From Peribacillus tepidiphilus (GTDB lineage Bacteria > Bacillota > Bacilli > Bacillales > DSM-1321), in NCBI RefSeq assembly GCF_009466385.1, contig NZ_WIAQ01000004.1, forward strand, positions 1 to 64,000: a DNA stretch of 64,000 nucleotides, in the 5' to 3' direction. The position numbers and the translations under genes are program-made. Positions within the stretch are counted from its first letter, which is position 1. Every line of letters begins with the position of its first letter. The notes below the pieces were generated by a model. The model was not told the origin of the DNA and did not search any database. It was given only the letters and a program-made list of their open reading frames with translations. Below are positions 1 through 9,539 of the stretch, one piece after another.

Positions 1-5
1 TGTGT

Positions 6-66
6 GTCCTTTATTAATGGATTTGGACGGGTTACCACCTGACTTATCCATTATAAAGGACTTTTT
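6..66 (+). terminator. Large hairpin followed by T-run at the left edge
   Basis: A 16-base arm at 6-21 is complementary to 47-61 with one bulged base, and five T residues follow. It looks like a rho-independent terminator for a plus-strand gene lying left of the window, or the end of a repeat. The rest of 1-361 is AT-rich and I see no gene in it. Confidence 0.45.
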
Positions 67-361
67 CTTTGCACAAAATAAAATAAGTGAAGATTGTGAG
101 TCTTTTTAATATTAAAATTAAATTAATGCAACACTAGTGATTTTAATATTCAAAAAAAGAACTTTGATAATCTTAATATATGACAATAGATGAAAAAATA
201 TCCTTTTCATTTACTTTAGAATTAAAACTAAAAGGAAAATCCCGCCATATAAAAAAACATATTTACGCATTTAATCCTCCTAAATATGGAGTTCATTGTA
301 CCAGATTACAGCTCGTTACATACAAGATTATAACATTAATATCTTTATAACCTTGTAATAC

Positions 362-1033
362 CTATTCGTATGTAAAAATCTCAAGCTCAATCCTATAGGT
401 AGTCTCTAACGGCAATATTTCACCTAACTCAAACGGAACCGGCTGTTTAAACAGAGGTCCGTCATATACAAACGTGTGATATTCTCCACCTTCTCCCATT
501 GGACAAACAGGTTTCTGTTGAATATCTTGATAAAACTGTTCATTCACTTCTCTTCCAAGCCAATCTGTTCCTATCTTGTCCTTATGCACCCGTATAACTT
601 TGGCTTTATAGCCTGATTCTACAAAATTCCGTAGGGCTTGGAGAGATTCACTTTCTTTCATCCACAATGGATACAATGCCTGAAGCTCACATTTTTCTGC
701 TACTTTTTCTCCCCAATCCCGATGTTCTTCCAGATATAAATCGCCAAATGCTATAGCTTCTATACCATATGTATGTTTCACTTCCATTAATTTTTTCATA
801 AAATCTTCTGTATAAGTAGAAAAAGTACATTCGATCCACTCTACTGGAATACCTAATGATTTACCCTGTGCTTCGATCGCTTCTTTTTTCTCACCGTGAC
901 CAAATGTCCTGTCGATTTCTTTTGGTATTGTCGTTAACAAACAAGTCATTTCATAGCCTTTCTCATGCAGCTTTTGCAGACACATGGCAGCATCCTTGCC
1001 ACCGCTCCACGAAAGCGCCACTTTCTTTTTCAT
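362..1033 (-). CDS. Dph6-related ATP pyrophosphatase (PP-loop)
   Basis: This 223-residue protein has the PP-loop SGGKD at residues 10-14, the ATP-pyrophosphatase signature that adenylates a substrate and releases pyrophosphate. A GEGGEYHTF motif near residue 180 is typical of the ATP-binding domain found in eukaryotic and archaeal diphthine-ammonia ligase (Dph6). Bacteria lack diphthamide, so the bacterial substrate is not known and the ligase name should not be transferred. The protein appears soluble, with no signal peptide. It stands alone, with no operon partner: the downstream 361 bases hold no gene, and upstream there is only a broken lipoprotein gene on the same strand. Family assignment is firm; the role is unknown. 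Confidence 0.8.
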   Translation of the reverse strand: MKKKVALSWSGGKDAAMCLQKLHEKGYEMTCLLTTIPKEIDRTFGHGEKKEAIEAQGKSLGIPVEWIECTFSTYTEDFMKKLMEVKHTYGIEAIAFGDLYLEEHRDWGEKVAEKCELQALYPLWMKESESLQALRNFVESGYKAKVIRVHKDKIGTDWLGREVNEQFYQDIQQKPVCPMGEGGEYHTFVYDGPLFKQPVPFELGEILPLETTYRIELEIFTYE

Positions 1034-1107
1034 TCTACATCTCCCTCTTTTTACAATACTCTCAATCTATCATGCTCATTACATTATAAGTTATGTTTTA
1101 GTAGAGA

Positions 1108-1502
1108 TCAGTTTTCATCATCGTTTAGGCTTTTATAAAATTCGCCGACAATGGGGAATATATCAGGCTCTGAATGGTAGTAATGATCCTTTATTTCTGT
1201 TAACGTAAATGAAAAAGTTTGTTTATTATTCTCATAAAGAGTAATAACATATATGAAACCAGTTCTTTCCACTTGATTGTCATCTGGTATGAATTTAACA
1301 TCTATTAATTCATTTAGAAAACCTTGAATCTCTGTTTGATCCTTAACTGTTTTTTATAACCTGTACCACCATCTAAAATGATTATTTTTGTAACATCCTA
1401 TAAATCACCTTTGTAGAATTGAGAAAGTGTTTTCGGTTCTAGCCCACAACCAACAAGGAATACAATAAAGAAAATACATGTCATAAAATGTATTTTTCGC
1501 AT
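1108..1502 (-). pseudogene. Disrupted small lipoprotein gene
   Basis: The reading frame from the ATG at 1502 gives a signal peptide ending in a lipobox LVGC, so the product would be a membrane-anchored lipoprotein. Translation stops at an in-frame TAG after about 34 codons. The same frame resumes and then shifts by one base at a run of six A residues near 1360. In the new frame it continues for about 80 residues (from VKDQTEIQGF to EFYKSLNDDEN) down to the TGA at 1108. Two independent lesions make this a pseudogene unless there is a sequencing error. I do not recognise the family. Confidence 0.6.
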
Positions 1503-1553
1503 AAAACCTCCTAAAACTATATGTTCTTAAAAAAAATCGGATTAATTTATTTT

Positions 1554-1584
1554 AAAAAAGAAACAGCCGATCATTTCCCGGCTG
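1554..1584 (-). terminator. Terminator of the yngJ-yngE operon
   Basis: Read on the minus strand, CAGCCG and CGGCTG pair around a nine-base loop and are followed by a T-rich run. It lies about 30 bases beyond the stop of the carboxyltransferase gene. Confidence 0.7.
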
Positions 1585-1611
1585 CTTCAATAAATAGCTA
1601 GTAACACCGTG

Positions 1612-3141
1612 TTAAACAGGATACACCCCGTGCTTTCGATTCGTGAACATTTGTTGTTTGCTGCTATAAGCTTCAAAACGTTGGATTAGTTCATTACGAA
1701 GATCATTGGGCTGAACAATTCCGTCTACAATCATTTCAGAGGCTAAGCGGTAAATATCAATATCCTTTTTGTATTCCTCGCGCTTAAGCTGAATAAATGT
1801 ATTGCGTTCTTCTGGCGGCAGCTCACGAATTTTGTTTGCATATACTGCATTGACCGCGGCTTCCGGGCCCATAACAGCAATGGAAGCTGTCGGTAAGGCT
1901 AAACAGCAATCCGGTTCAAATGCAGGGCCTGCCATAGCATATAAACCTGCACCATACGCTTTTCTAACGACAACAGAAATTTTTGGTACAGTTGCTTCAC
2001 TCATGGCAGAAATCATTTTGGCTCCGTGACGAATAATCCCTGCTTGCTCAACCTTTGTTCCGATCATAAAGCCAGGAATGTCGGCTAGGAATAGCAAAGG
2101 AATATTGAAGGCATCACAAAGAGTAATGAATTTTGCGGCTTTGTCGGCTGAATCATGGAAAAGAACCCCGCCTTTTACCCGTGGCTGATTCGCAATAATC
2201 CCCACAGGCTTGCCGTTTATCCGTCCTAATCCTGTTATTAATTCAGGTGCAAATAGCTTCTTAATTTCGCAAAAACTGTCTTCATCAATCAGTCTTTCTA
2301 TTAAATCATACATGTTAAACGGTGCATTTTGATTTAAAGGAATGATTTCTTCCAATGTTTTTTCAAAGTCTTTAATGGACTTAGGTTCTGCAACAGGTGG
2401 TTTTTGACTGTAGTTAGCCGGAAAATAAGAAAGATATTTGCGCGCAAACGAAATGGCTTCTTCCTCTGTTTTAACCAAGACATCTCCACAGCCTGAAACG
2501 GAGCAATGCATTTTCGCTCCACCCATTTCTTCCTCTGAAACCTTCTCACCGATGACCATTTCCGCCATACGAGGGGAGCCGAGATACATGGATGCATTTC
2601 CTTCAACCATCACAACGATATCGCAAAATGCTGGTATGTATGCTCCACCTGCTGCCGAAGGACCGAATAATAGGCAGATTTGTGGAACTTTTCCGGACAA
2701 TTTAACTTGGTTATAAAAAATACGCCCTGCCCCACGACGACCAGGGAACATTTCAATTTGATCAGTTATACGCGCCCCTGCAGAATCGACTAAGTATAAC
2801 ATCGGAACGTTTAACTTTTCTGCAGTTTCTTGAATCCGAATGATTTTTTCAACTGTTCTTGCTCCCCAAGACCCGGCCTTGACGGTAGAATCGTTGGCCA
2901 TTACACACACCGTTTGTCCATTGATTTTACCAATTCCGGTAACAACTCCATCAGCAGGCAACCCTTCACTCATACAGTTGGCAAAAAAAGCATCTTCCAC
3001 CTGTACGCCTTCATCAAAAAGAAGCTCTAGGCGTTCTCTGACAAAGAGCTTTCCTTTTTCCGCATTTTTCTCATGATATTTTTTGGCTCCTCCCTGTTTA
3101 ATCAGGTCAACCGTTTGAACGAATTCCTCTTTTAACGACAT
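1612..3141 (-). CDS. yngE: Acyl-CoA carboxylase, carboxyltransferase subunit (YngE type)
   Basis: This 509-residue carboxyltransferase carries both crotonase-like halves. The N-half has the acyl-CoA/carboxybiotin signature GPSAAGGAYIPAFCD, and the C-half has DIPGFMIGTKVE with the downstream Gly-Ala-rich region. It would transfer CO2 from carboxybiotin to an acyl-CoA. In this operon, with HMG-CoA lyase and enoyl-CoA hydratase, the expected substrate is 3-methylcrotonyl-CoA in leucine degradation, though propionyl-CoA cannot be excluded from sequence alone. Its partners are the biotin carboxylase and carrier encoded just upstream in the same operon. Length is normal. It is the last gene of the operon and is followed by a terminator. 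Confidence 0.9.
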   Translation of the reverse strand: MSLKEEFVQTVDLIKQGGAKKYHEKNAEKGKLFVRERLELLFDEGVQVEDAFFANCMSEGLPADGVVTGIGKINGQTVCVMANDSTVKAGSWGARTVEKIIRIQETAEKLNVPMLYLVDSAGARITDQIEMFPGRRGAGRIFYNQVKLSGKVPQICLLFGPSAAGGAYIPAFCDIVVMVEGNASMYLGSPRMAEMVIGEKVSEEEMGGAKMHCSVSGCGDVLVKTEEEAISFARKYLSYFPANYSQKPPVAEPKSIKDFEKTLEEIIPLNQNAPFNMYDLIERLIDEDSFCEIKKLFAPELITGLGRINGKPVGIIANQPRVKGGVLFHDSADKAAKFITLCDAFNIPLLFLADIPGFMIGTKVEQAGIIRHGAKMISAMSEATVPKISVVVRKAYGAGLYAMAGPAFEPDCCLALPTASIAVMGPEAAVNAVYANKIRELPPEERNTFIQLKREEYKKDIDIYRLASEMIVDGIVQPNDLRNELIQRFEAYSSKQQMFTNRKHGVYPV

Positions 3142-3162
3142 GCTGTTCCTAACCCCTTTCCG

Positions 3163-3945
3163 CTATTCACCCTTATACACAGGCTGTCTTTTTTCCCTAA
3201 AAGCAAGTAAGCCCTCTAATCGATCTTTGGTTGAAATGGTTGCAGCATAGCAAAGCTCTTCTATTTTCAAGCCAGTCTCTAAGTCCGTTTCGATTCCATG
3301 ATTGATTGCCTTTTTAGCCTGTTTCAGGGCAATTGGCGCGTTTTTTGCGATTTCTTTTGCCAAATCCTTTGCTTCTAGCATCAGCTCAAAAGGAGAGGTG
3401 CTTTTAGTAATTAAACCGATCCTTTCTGCTTCATAAGCTGTTACTCTTTTTGCTGTAAAAATTAATTCTTTTGCTTTGGAAGGTCCAAGAATACGAGGAA
3501 GTCTTTGTGTACCTCCTGCACCCGGAATAATGCCGAGTGAGGTTTCTGTTAATCCCATTTTTGCAGTAGATGAAGCCATTCGGATATCACAAGCTAAAGC
3601 CAGCTCTAGCCCTCCTCCAAAAGCGGCTCCGTTGATGGCAGCAATGGTAGGCATCGGCAGCTTCTCAATAGCAGACACGGTCTCACCTATTAAGGCAACG
3701 GTTTGTTTTACCTCTGTTTCATCCATTCCAGCTCTTTCTTTTAAATCGGCTCCAGCACAAAACGATTTCTCCCCTGCTCCTGTAAAAATTACACACCTGA
3801 TATTTTTTTCATAGGAAAGCTCGTGCACAAGCCCTTTAAGCTCAAGCAATAGCTGGCGTGATAAGGCATTGGCTGCTTCCGGCCGGTTTAATATAACCGT
3901 AATAATTTCATTCTCATCACGGTCATGAAGAACGAATTGCCCCAT
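3163..3945 (-). CDS. yngF: Enoyl-CoA hydratase (methylglutaconyl-CoA hydratase type)
   Basis: This 260-residue crotonase family protein has the oxyanion-hole segment AAINGAAFGGGLELALACD near residues 100-120 and GIIPGAGGTQRLPR about 20 residues later, both hallmarks of enoyl-CoA hydratases. Set between HMG-CoA lyase and the carboxyltransferase, it most likely hydrates 3-methylglutaconyl-CoA to HMG-CoA in leucine breakdown; this substrate is an inference from context. Gaps to its neighbours are about 20 bases, so it is in the same transcript. A ribosome binding site (AGGAGGTA) precedes the ATG. Full length, with no anomalies. Confidence 0.9.
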   Translation of the reverse strand: MGQFVLHDRDENEIITVILNRPEAANALSRQLLLELKGLVHELSYEKNIRCVIFTGAGEKSFCAGADLKERAGMDETEVKQTVALIGETVSAIEKLPMPTIAAINGAAFGGGLELALACDIRMASSTAKMGLTETSLGIIPGAGGTQRLPRILGPSKAKELIFTAKRVTAYEAERIGLITKSTSPFELMLEAKDLAKEIAKNAPIALKQAKKAINHGIETDLETGLKIEELCYAATISTKDRLEGLLAFREKRQPVYKGE

Positions 3946-3964
3946 CTTGTACCTCCTTCCTGTT

Positions 3965-4882
3965 TTATCTATACGAATTTAAAGATCTTGCATTCCAAAT
4001 CTTCATTTGATGACTACCTAACACGGTACCTATTTTGCTTTGGATACATTCTGCCGATTCAAGGAGCTTTAATTGGTTAATTCCGGTTGTGTAGCCCATC
4101 TTGTGTAGCATATAGACGAGATCGTCGGTCGCCACATTTCCTGAAGCTCCAGGTGCATAGGGACATCCGCCTAATCCGCCTAAAGATGCATCGAATGTTG
4201 TAAATCCCATCTCCAAAGCTTGTAGAATATTGGCCAAGGCCATTCCACGTGTATCGTGGAAATGAAGTGCGAGTTTAGAAGAATCATATCTTTTCATAAG
4301 CTCTGTTAATACATGTTCCACTTGCTTTGGATTCGCAATCCCTATGGTGTCCCCGAGTGATATTTCATTTACACCGTATTGAAAAAGCTCATCACACACA
4401 TTCATGACAGTGTCTAAGGAAACCTCTCCTTCGTAAGGGCAACCAAATACGGTAGAAACATAGCCTCTTACACTTATGTTGTTTTGAATAGCGTTTGTAA
4501 TGACTTCCTTCAAAATCGGGAATGTGTCTTCGATGCTTTTATTAATGTTTTTAAGATTATGCGTCTCGCTTGCGGACATGAAAACGGACACTTCATCGAG
4601 ATCAGCCATTAATGCAGTTTCAAGTCCCTTCATATTGGGAACAAGGGCTGCATAGGTAATGCCGTCTTTTTTTGTAATGCCCTTTGCAACCTCTAAAGCG
4701 TCACTTAGTTGGGGAATCCATTTTGGATTGACAAAGGAGGTAATTTCGATGTAAGAAAGACCGGTCTGAGACAGGGTATCAATCCATTGAATTTTATCCT
4801 CTGTCGAGATCATTTTCTTTTCGTTTTGCAGACCATCTCTAGGTCCAACTTCCTTGATTAGGATATGTTTCGTAGCATCCAT
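3965..4882 (-). CDS. yngG: Hydroxymethylglutaryl-CoA lyase
   Basis: This 305-residue TIM-barrel lyase starts with the metal-binding EVGPRDGLQNE motif at residues 11-21. It has HFHDTRGMA for the second set of metal ligands, and the HMG-CoA lyase signature GGLGGCPYAPGASGN holding the catalytic cysteine. It cleaves HMG-CoA to acetyl-CoA and acetoacetate, the last step of leucine catabolism. The cysteine signature separates it from homocitrate and isopropylmalate synthases of the same superfamily. It lies in the middle of the operon and has a clear AGGAGGTAATAG ribosome site. It corresponds to YngG of B. subtilis by both order and motifs. Confidence 0.93.
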   Translation of the reverse strand: MDATKHILIKEVGPRDGLQNEKKMISTEDKIQWIDTLSQTGLSYIEITSFVNPKWIPQLSDALEVAKGITKKDGITYAALVPNMKGLETALMADLDEVSVFMSASETHNLKNINKSIEDTFPILKEVITNAIQNNISVRGYVSTVFGCPYEGEVSLDTVMNVCDELFQYGVNEISLGDTIGIANPKQVEHVLTELMKRYDSSKLALHFHDTRGMALANILQALEMGFTTFDASLGGLGGCPYAPGASGNVATDDLVYMLHKMGYTTGINQLKLLESAECIQSKIGTVLGSHQMKIWNARSLNSYR

Positions 4883-4906
4883 ATCTATTACCTCCTTTGT
4901 TTTGTT

Positions 4907-5119
4907 TTATTCAATAATGACTAGCACATCGCCTTCGTTTACAAAGTCCCCTTCATTTACCTTAATTTCAGCTACTGTACCACTCGCCTCTGCAGGAATC
5001 GGAATTTCCATTTTCATAGATTCTAAGATGATAAGGTCCTGCCCTTCAGAGACAATATCACCTGGGGCTGCTACAATTTTCCATACACTTCCTGCCATAC
5101 TTGCTTTAATCTCTGTCAT
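4907..5119 (-). CDS. yngHB: Biotin carboxyl carrier protein of the acyl-CoA carboxylase
   Basis: This 70-residue biotinyl domain has ESMKME at residues 33-38, where Lys36 is the biotin attachment site. It is a bare carrier domain without the Pro/Ala-rich linker of AccB, as in the B. subtilis yngHB gene. It moves carboxyl groups from the biotin carboxylase (next gene upstream) to the carboxyltransferase (three genes downstream). The short distance to both makes a dedicated carboxylase complex likely. Lipoylation is the alternative modification of this fold, but the MKM triad and context favour biotin. Confidence 0.92.
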   Translation of the reverse strand: MTEIKASMAGSVWKIVAAPGDIVSEGQDLIILESMKMEIPIPAEASGTVAEIKVNEGDFVNEGDVLVIIE

Positions 5120-5180
5120 GACTTAGGCCTCCCTACCGTTGTATATTATTCGGTTTTAAAAACTACACCTTATACTTCTA

Positions 5181-6530
5181 TTAAATTTTTATCCCTAGAT
5201 AATAATCGTTTACGAATGACGTCGTCGTATCTCCATTTTTAAAAGCTTCATGAGAAATAACGTCCCGAAGCATCGGAATATTCGTTTTTACACCTTGAAT
5301 TTCATATTGATCTAGTGCATTTTTCAAAGCTTGGATTGCTTCATAACGGTTTTCTGCTGAGACGATCAGCTTTGCAATCATCGGGTCATAAAAATGACTA
5401 ACGGTTGAGCTTCCATGAACCGCCAATTCGTGTCTTATTCTTTCACCTTCCGGAAGAGAAAGGGAAGTGATTTTTCCTGGTGAAGGGAAAAATGTTTTGG
5501 GGTCCTCGGCATATATCCTTACTTCAATGGCATGACCGTTCAACTGAACGTCTTCCTGTTTTAGTTCCAGTCTTTCACCTGAAGCTAGTCGAATTTGCTG
5601 CTCTACTAAATCCAAGCCAGTTATTTCTTCTGTTACAGGGTGTTCAACCTGCAAGCGAGTATTCATTTCTAGAAAATAGAAATTTTTATCTGAATCTACG
5701 AGAAATTCAATCGTGCCTGCATTGCTATATCCAATGGCTTTTGCTGCTTGAACGGCTGCCTCTCCCATTTTCTTGCGGGTCTCAGCATCCAAAAAGGAAG
5801 AAGGAGCTTCCTCGACCACTTTTTGGTTCCTTCGTTGGATCGAGCACTCTCTTTCCCAAAGATAAATAGTATTGCCGAACGTATCTGCCAGTACTTGAAT
5901 CTCGATATGGCGGGGACTCGTAATAAATTTTTCCAAAAACATGGCACCGTCACCAAAAAACATTTCGGCACGTTTTTTGTTGCCTTCAAATGCTTTCCTC
6001 AGTTCCTCTTCATGATGAACAGCCTGCATGCCTATGCCCCCTCCACCTGAAGAAGCCTTCAGCATAACTGGATAACCCATTTTTTCAGCTAGAAGAGCCG
6101 CTTCATCCACATTAGCAAGGGGTCTTGAAATTCCGGGAACTAATGGTAACCCAGCTTTTTCCATCGTTTTTCTTGCTTCTATTTTTTTCCCCATCATGTC
6201 AATTACGTCATGTGATGGACCAATAAAAATGATGCCTTCTTCCGTGCATTTTTTGGCAAAGCTTGAGTTTTCACTCAAAAACCCATAGCCAGGATGAATG
6301 CCATCGCAACCGGAAGCCTTTGCTATACTAATAATTTTCTCAGCATCCAAGTAGCTCTCTTGGGCACGGGGGCCACCAAGCAAATACGCTTCATCTGCTT
6401 CTTTTACAAAGGGAGCATCTTCGTCTGCCTTTGAATATACAGCAACAGAAATAATATTCATTTTTTTGCAGGTTCGGATTACACGGGAAGCGATTTCTCC
6501 TCTATTTGCAATTAATATTTTCTTTAGCAA
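5181..6530 (-). CDS. yngHA: Biotin carboxylase subunit of the acyl-CoA carboxylase
   Basis: This 449-residue ATP-grasp enzyme has the N-terminal biotin carboxylase domain (GEIASRVIRTCKK), the glycine-rich ATP loop (SSGGGGIGMQ) and the active-site segment EMNTRLQVEHPVTE. It carboxylates biotin on the small carrier protein encoded next to it, using ATP and bicarbonate. Length equals that of AccC-type subunits. A separate accC for fatty acid synthesis is expected elsewhere in the genome; the operon context assigns this copy to catabolism. The gap of about 60 bases to the carrier gene is the largest inside the distal half of the operon. Confidence 0.92.
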   Translation of the reverse strand: MLKKILIANRGEIASRVIRTCKKMNIISVAVYSKADEDAPFVKEADEAYLLGGPRAQESYLDAEKIISIAKASGCDGIHPGYGFLSENSSFAKKCTEEGIIFIGPSHDVIDMMGKKIEARKTMEKAGLPLVPGISRPLANVDEAALLAEKMGYPVMLKASSGGGGIGMQAVHHEEELRKAFEGNKKRAEMFFGDGAMFLEKFITSPRHIEIQVLADTFGNTIYLWERECSIQRRNQKVVEEAPSSFLDAETRKKMGEAAVQAAKAIGYSNAGTIEFLVDSDKNFYFLEMNTRLQVEHPVTEEITGLDLVEQQIRLASGERLELKQEDVQLNGHAIEVRIYAEDPKTFFPSPGKITSLSLPEGERIRHELAVHGSSTVSHFYDPMIAKLIVSAENRYEAIQALKNALDQYEIQGVKTNIPMLRDVISHEAFKNGDTTTSFVNDYYLGIKI

Positions 6531-6543
6531 TAAGGCTCCCTCC

Positions 6544-8184
6544 TTACTTCAAGCTTAATCGTTCCATTGATTGCTCTCGCAGCTTAAACTTTTGAATTTT
6601 ACCTGATGCAGTCATCGGGTATTCTTTCGTAAATTCTATATATCTAGGAATTTTATGACGTGAAATTTTCCCTTCACAGTATGCTTTGATTTCCTCTGGT
6701 GTGGCGCTTTGACCTTCTTTTAAAATAATCCACGCCATCACTTCCTCGCCGTACTTTTCATCTGGAACGCCAACAATTTGAACATCCAAAATCTTTGGAT
6801 GCTGATAGAGAAACTCTTCAATTTCACGAGGATAAATATTTTCTCCACCTCGGATGATCATATCCTTTAAACGCCCCGTGATTTTACAATATCCATTTTC
6901 ATCCATAACGGCTAAATCACCTGTATGAAGCCATCCATCCTCGTCAATGGCTTCCCTTGTAGCTTCTGGATTCTTGTAATAACCCTTCATGACATGATAG
7001 CCACGTGTACAGAGCTCACCTTGAACGCCTCTAGGAACTTCTTTGTTTGAGCCCGGTTCTACAATTTTCACTTCAACATTCGGAAGCGCTTTCCCAACTG
7101 ACGAGACTCGAAGCTCGATTGGATCGTCCGTTCTTGTTTGGGTGATCACTGGAGATGCCTCTGTTTGACCATAGGCAATCGTGATCTCTGTAGCACCCAT
7201 TTTTTCGACGACTGCTTTCATCACTTCGATAGGACAATTCGAGCCAGCCATAATACCTGTACGAAGATGTGATAAGTTATAAGATTCAAACTCTTCTAGA
7301 TTTAGTTCGGCAATAAACATGGTTGGTACTCCATGAAGAGCGGTACATTTTTCATCTTGTACGGTTTGCAAAACTCGATTCGGACTAAATTCTTGTACAG
7401 GAACCATAGTAGCTCCAACCGTAACACATGCGAGCGTTCCTAATACACATCCAAAGCAATGAAAGAAAGGAACAGGGATACACATTCGATCTTTATTCGT
7501 TAGTTTCATACAGCTTGCAATATTTAAAGCGTTGTTTACAAGATTGTAATGAGTAAGCATAACACCTTTAGGAAATCCTGTTGTGCCAGAAGTGTATTGC
7601 ATATTGATGACATCATCATAATGTAAAGATTCTAAACGAAAATCTAACTCTTCTTCAGGAATACTTTCACTCATCGTCATAACATCGTCCCAGCTAAAGG
7701 TCCCAGGGAACGTTTTTTCACCTAACACGATAATATTCTTTAACTTTGGTAGTTTTTCGCATTTTAGCTTACCTGGTTCTGAGGTTTTTAACTCAGGTAT
7801 GATTTCATACAACGTATCCATATAGGAATGATCTTTAAATTGCTCCATTAGTATCAAAGTAGAAGAATCTGATTGCTTCAATAAGTATTCCAGTTCAGAT
7901 GCGCGGTAATTGGTATTTACGGTTACGAGGACTGCTCCCATTTTTCCTGTTGAAAACTGGGAAACTAGCCATTCAGGAGTATTAGTAGCCCAAATGGCTA
8001 CATGTTCACCCTTTTCAATGCCAAGTGCCATAAATCCTCTAGCAGCTTTTCGGCACACCTCATCGAATTGCTTATAGGTGTATCGAAGATTTCGATCAGC
8101 ATATACGACTGCCTCATGATCAGGTTGATTCTTTGCAACTTCATCCAAAAGCTTTCCAACAGTAATGTGTAATAACTTTGACAT
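6544..8184 (-). CDS. yngI: AMP-forming acyl-CoA synthetase
   Basis: This 546-residue member of the ANL superfamily has the phosphate-binding loop YTSGTTGFPKG near residue 197, the adenylate-binding motif YGQTEASP, the hinge region TGDLAVMDENGY, and a C-terminal lysine in ASGKIQK. It activates a carboxylic acid to its CoA thioester with release of AMP and pyrophosphate. In the operon it lies between the acyl-CoA dehydrogenase and the biotin carboxylase, as yngI does in B. subtilis. The acid may be a branched or medium-chain fatty acid; the sequence does not decide. Full length. Confidence 0.88.
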   Translation of the reverse strand: MSKLLHITVGKLLDEVAKNQPDHEAVVYADRNLRYTYKQFDEVCRKAARGFMALGIEKGEHVAIWATNTPEWLVSQFSTGKMGAVLVTVNTNYRASELEYLLKQSDSSTLILMEQFKDHSYMDTLYEIIPELKTSEPGKLKCEKLPKLKNIIVLGEKTFPGTFSWDDVMTMSESIPEEELDFRLESLHYDDVINMQYTSGTTGFPKGVMLTHYNLVNNALNIASCMKLTNKDRMCIPVPFFHCFGCVLGTLACVTVGATMVPVQEFSPNRVLQTVQDEKCTALHGVPTMFIAELNLEEFESYNLSHLRTGIMAGSNCPIEVMKAVVEKMGATEITIAYGQTEASPVITQTRTDDPIELRVSSVGKALPNVEVKIVEPGSNKEVPRGVQGELCTRGYHVMKGYYKNPEATREAIDEDGWLHTGDLAVMDENGYCKITGRLKDMIIRGGENIYPREIEEFLYQHPKILDVQIVGVPDEKYGEEVMAWIILKEGQSATPEEIKAYCEGKISRHKIPRYIEFTKEYPMTASGKIQKFKLREQSMERLSLK

Positions 8185-8303
8185 TTTGCTCCTCCTTCAT
8201 TAGCTATAAGAGCTTGCTTGAAAAGGACGAGCGGCTAGATTTAAGTTCATTACAGTAGATGAGCCGCTTCCAATTCCAAAAAATAATTGTAGAATCTGTA
8301 AAT

Positions 8304-9446
8304 CTAGCAGCCTAACTGTCTTGCAATAACCAGTCTTTGGATTTCAGAGGTTCCTTCGCCAATCTCTAACAGCTTCGCATCTCTTAAATAGCGCTCAACC
8401 TCATATTCTCTCATGTAGCCATAGCCGCCGTGAATTTGAATCGCTTGGTTGCAAACCCTAAACGCCATTTCAGATGCAAATAATTTTGCATAGGCAGATT
8501 CCTTCGTAAAGTTCTTACCTTGATCCTTTAACCATGCAGACTTATACACCATGTTTCGAGCTAGTTCGATTTCCATTGCCATATCTGCAAGCTTAAATTG
8601 TATAGCTTGAAAGTTTGAAATGGTTTTACCGAACTGTACCCGCTCTTTGGAATATTTCAGTGCACGCTCAAAAGCTGCCTGTGCTAAACCAACTGCTAAT
8701 GCCGCGATGGAAATTCTTCCTCCGTCCAAAGTATAAAGGAATTGATTAAATCCCTTTTTCGGGTCTCCTAAAATATTCTCTTTTGGTACCCTAACATCCT
8801 CTAAAATAATTTCAGAAGTATTAGAAGCACGGACTCCCATTTTATCGTAATGACTGTTGATTGTTAGTCCAGGTGTGTCAGTTGGAACTAGAAAGGCTGA
8901 AATAATATTTTTCCCACGATGATCTTTTCCTGTCACTGCAGTAACCGTAATGGTTCTTGCATACCCTGCATTGGTAATCCAGCATTTCTCCCCATTAATG
9001 ATGTATTCATCACCATCCAAAACGGCTGTCGTTCTTGTTCCTCCAGCATCGGAACCGGCATTTGGTTCAGTCAAACCGAAGGAAGCTAGTGCTTTTCCGC
9101 TAGCAAGTGGTACGAGAAATTCTTGTTTTTGTTCTTCTGTACCGAAATAATAAATCGGGCTTGCACCAAGGGATACAGCTGCTGCATAGCTTAATCCTGT
9201 TCCGCCACATGCCTTTCCGATTTCTTCTACCGCAATCGCATAGGAAATCGTATCACCACCTGAACCACCATATTTTTCAGGGAAAGGAATTCCAAGAAGT
9301 CCTAATTCTCCCATTTTCTTAAAAACTTCTTCTGGAAATTTTGAATCACGATCCAATTCAATCGCAATTGGCTTAATTTCCTTTTCAGCAAAATCACGTA
9401 CCATTTCTTTAATCATTTGTTGTTCTTTCGATAAATCAAAATTCAT
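8304..9446 (-). CDS. yngJ: Acyl-CoA dehydrogenase (isovaleryl-CoA type by context)
   Basis: I place the start at the ATG at 9446, giving 380 residues, because AAAGGGGGT lies just in front of it. The longer frame up to a TTG at 9500 would run through the operator palindrome. The protein has acyl-CoA dehydrogenase signatures: [15 protein letters not shown] for FAD/substrate binding, and [20 protein letters not shown] near the C-terminus. As first gene of the operon it would catalyse the FAD-dependent oxidation of isovaleryl-CoA to methylcrotonyl-CoA. A short- or branched-chain acyl substrate other than isovaleryl is possible. Confidence 0.9.
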   Translation of the reverse strand: MNFDLSKEQQMIKEMVRDFAEKEIKPIAIELDRDSKFPEEVFKKMGELGLLGIPFPEKYGGSGGDTISYAIAVEEIGKACGGTGLSYAAAVSLGASPIYYFGTEEQKQEFLVPLASGKALASFGLTEPNAGSDAGGTRTTAVLDGDEYIINGEKCWITNAGYARTITVTAVTGKDHRGKNIISAFLVPTDTPGLTINSHYDKMGVRASNTSEIILEDVRVPKENILGDPKKGFNQFLYTLDGGRISIAALAVGLAQAAFERALKYSKERVQFGKTISNFQAIQFKLADMAMEIELARNMVYKSAWLKDQGKNFTKESAYAKLFASEMAFRVCNQAIQIHGGYGYMREYEVERYLRDAKLLEIGEGTSEIQRLVIARQLGC

Positions 9447-9472
9447 CCCATTACCCCCTTTGTTTATAAAGC

Positions 9473-9488
9473 GACCGACCGGTTGGTC
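9473..9488. promoter_or_regulatory. Palindromic TetR-type operator in front of yngJ
   Basis: GACCGACCGGTTGGTC is a near-perfect 16-bp palindrome (one mismatched pair) centred between 9480 and 9481, 26 bases upstream of the yngJ start. The pattern resembles operators described for TetR regulators of fatty-acid degradation (ACCGACCGGT-like). A TetR gene lies directly upstream on the same strand, so it is the likely ligand-controlled repressor of the operon. Confidence 0.6.
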
Positions 9489-9539
9489 TGTCTTGATCAA
9501 ATATAAGCGTTTAATTTTTTTTTCAAAAGCAACAATAAT

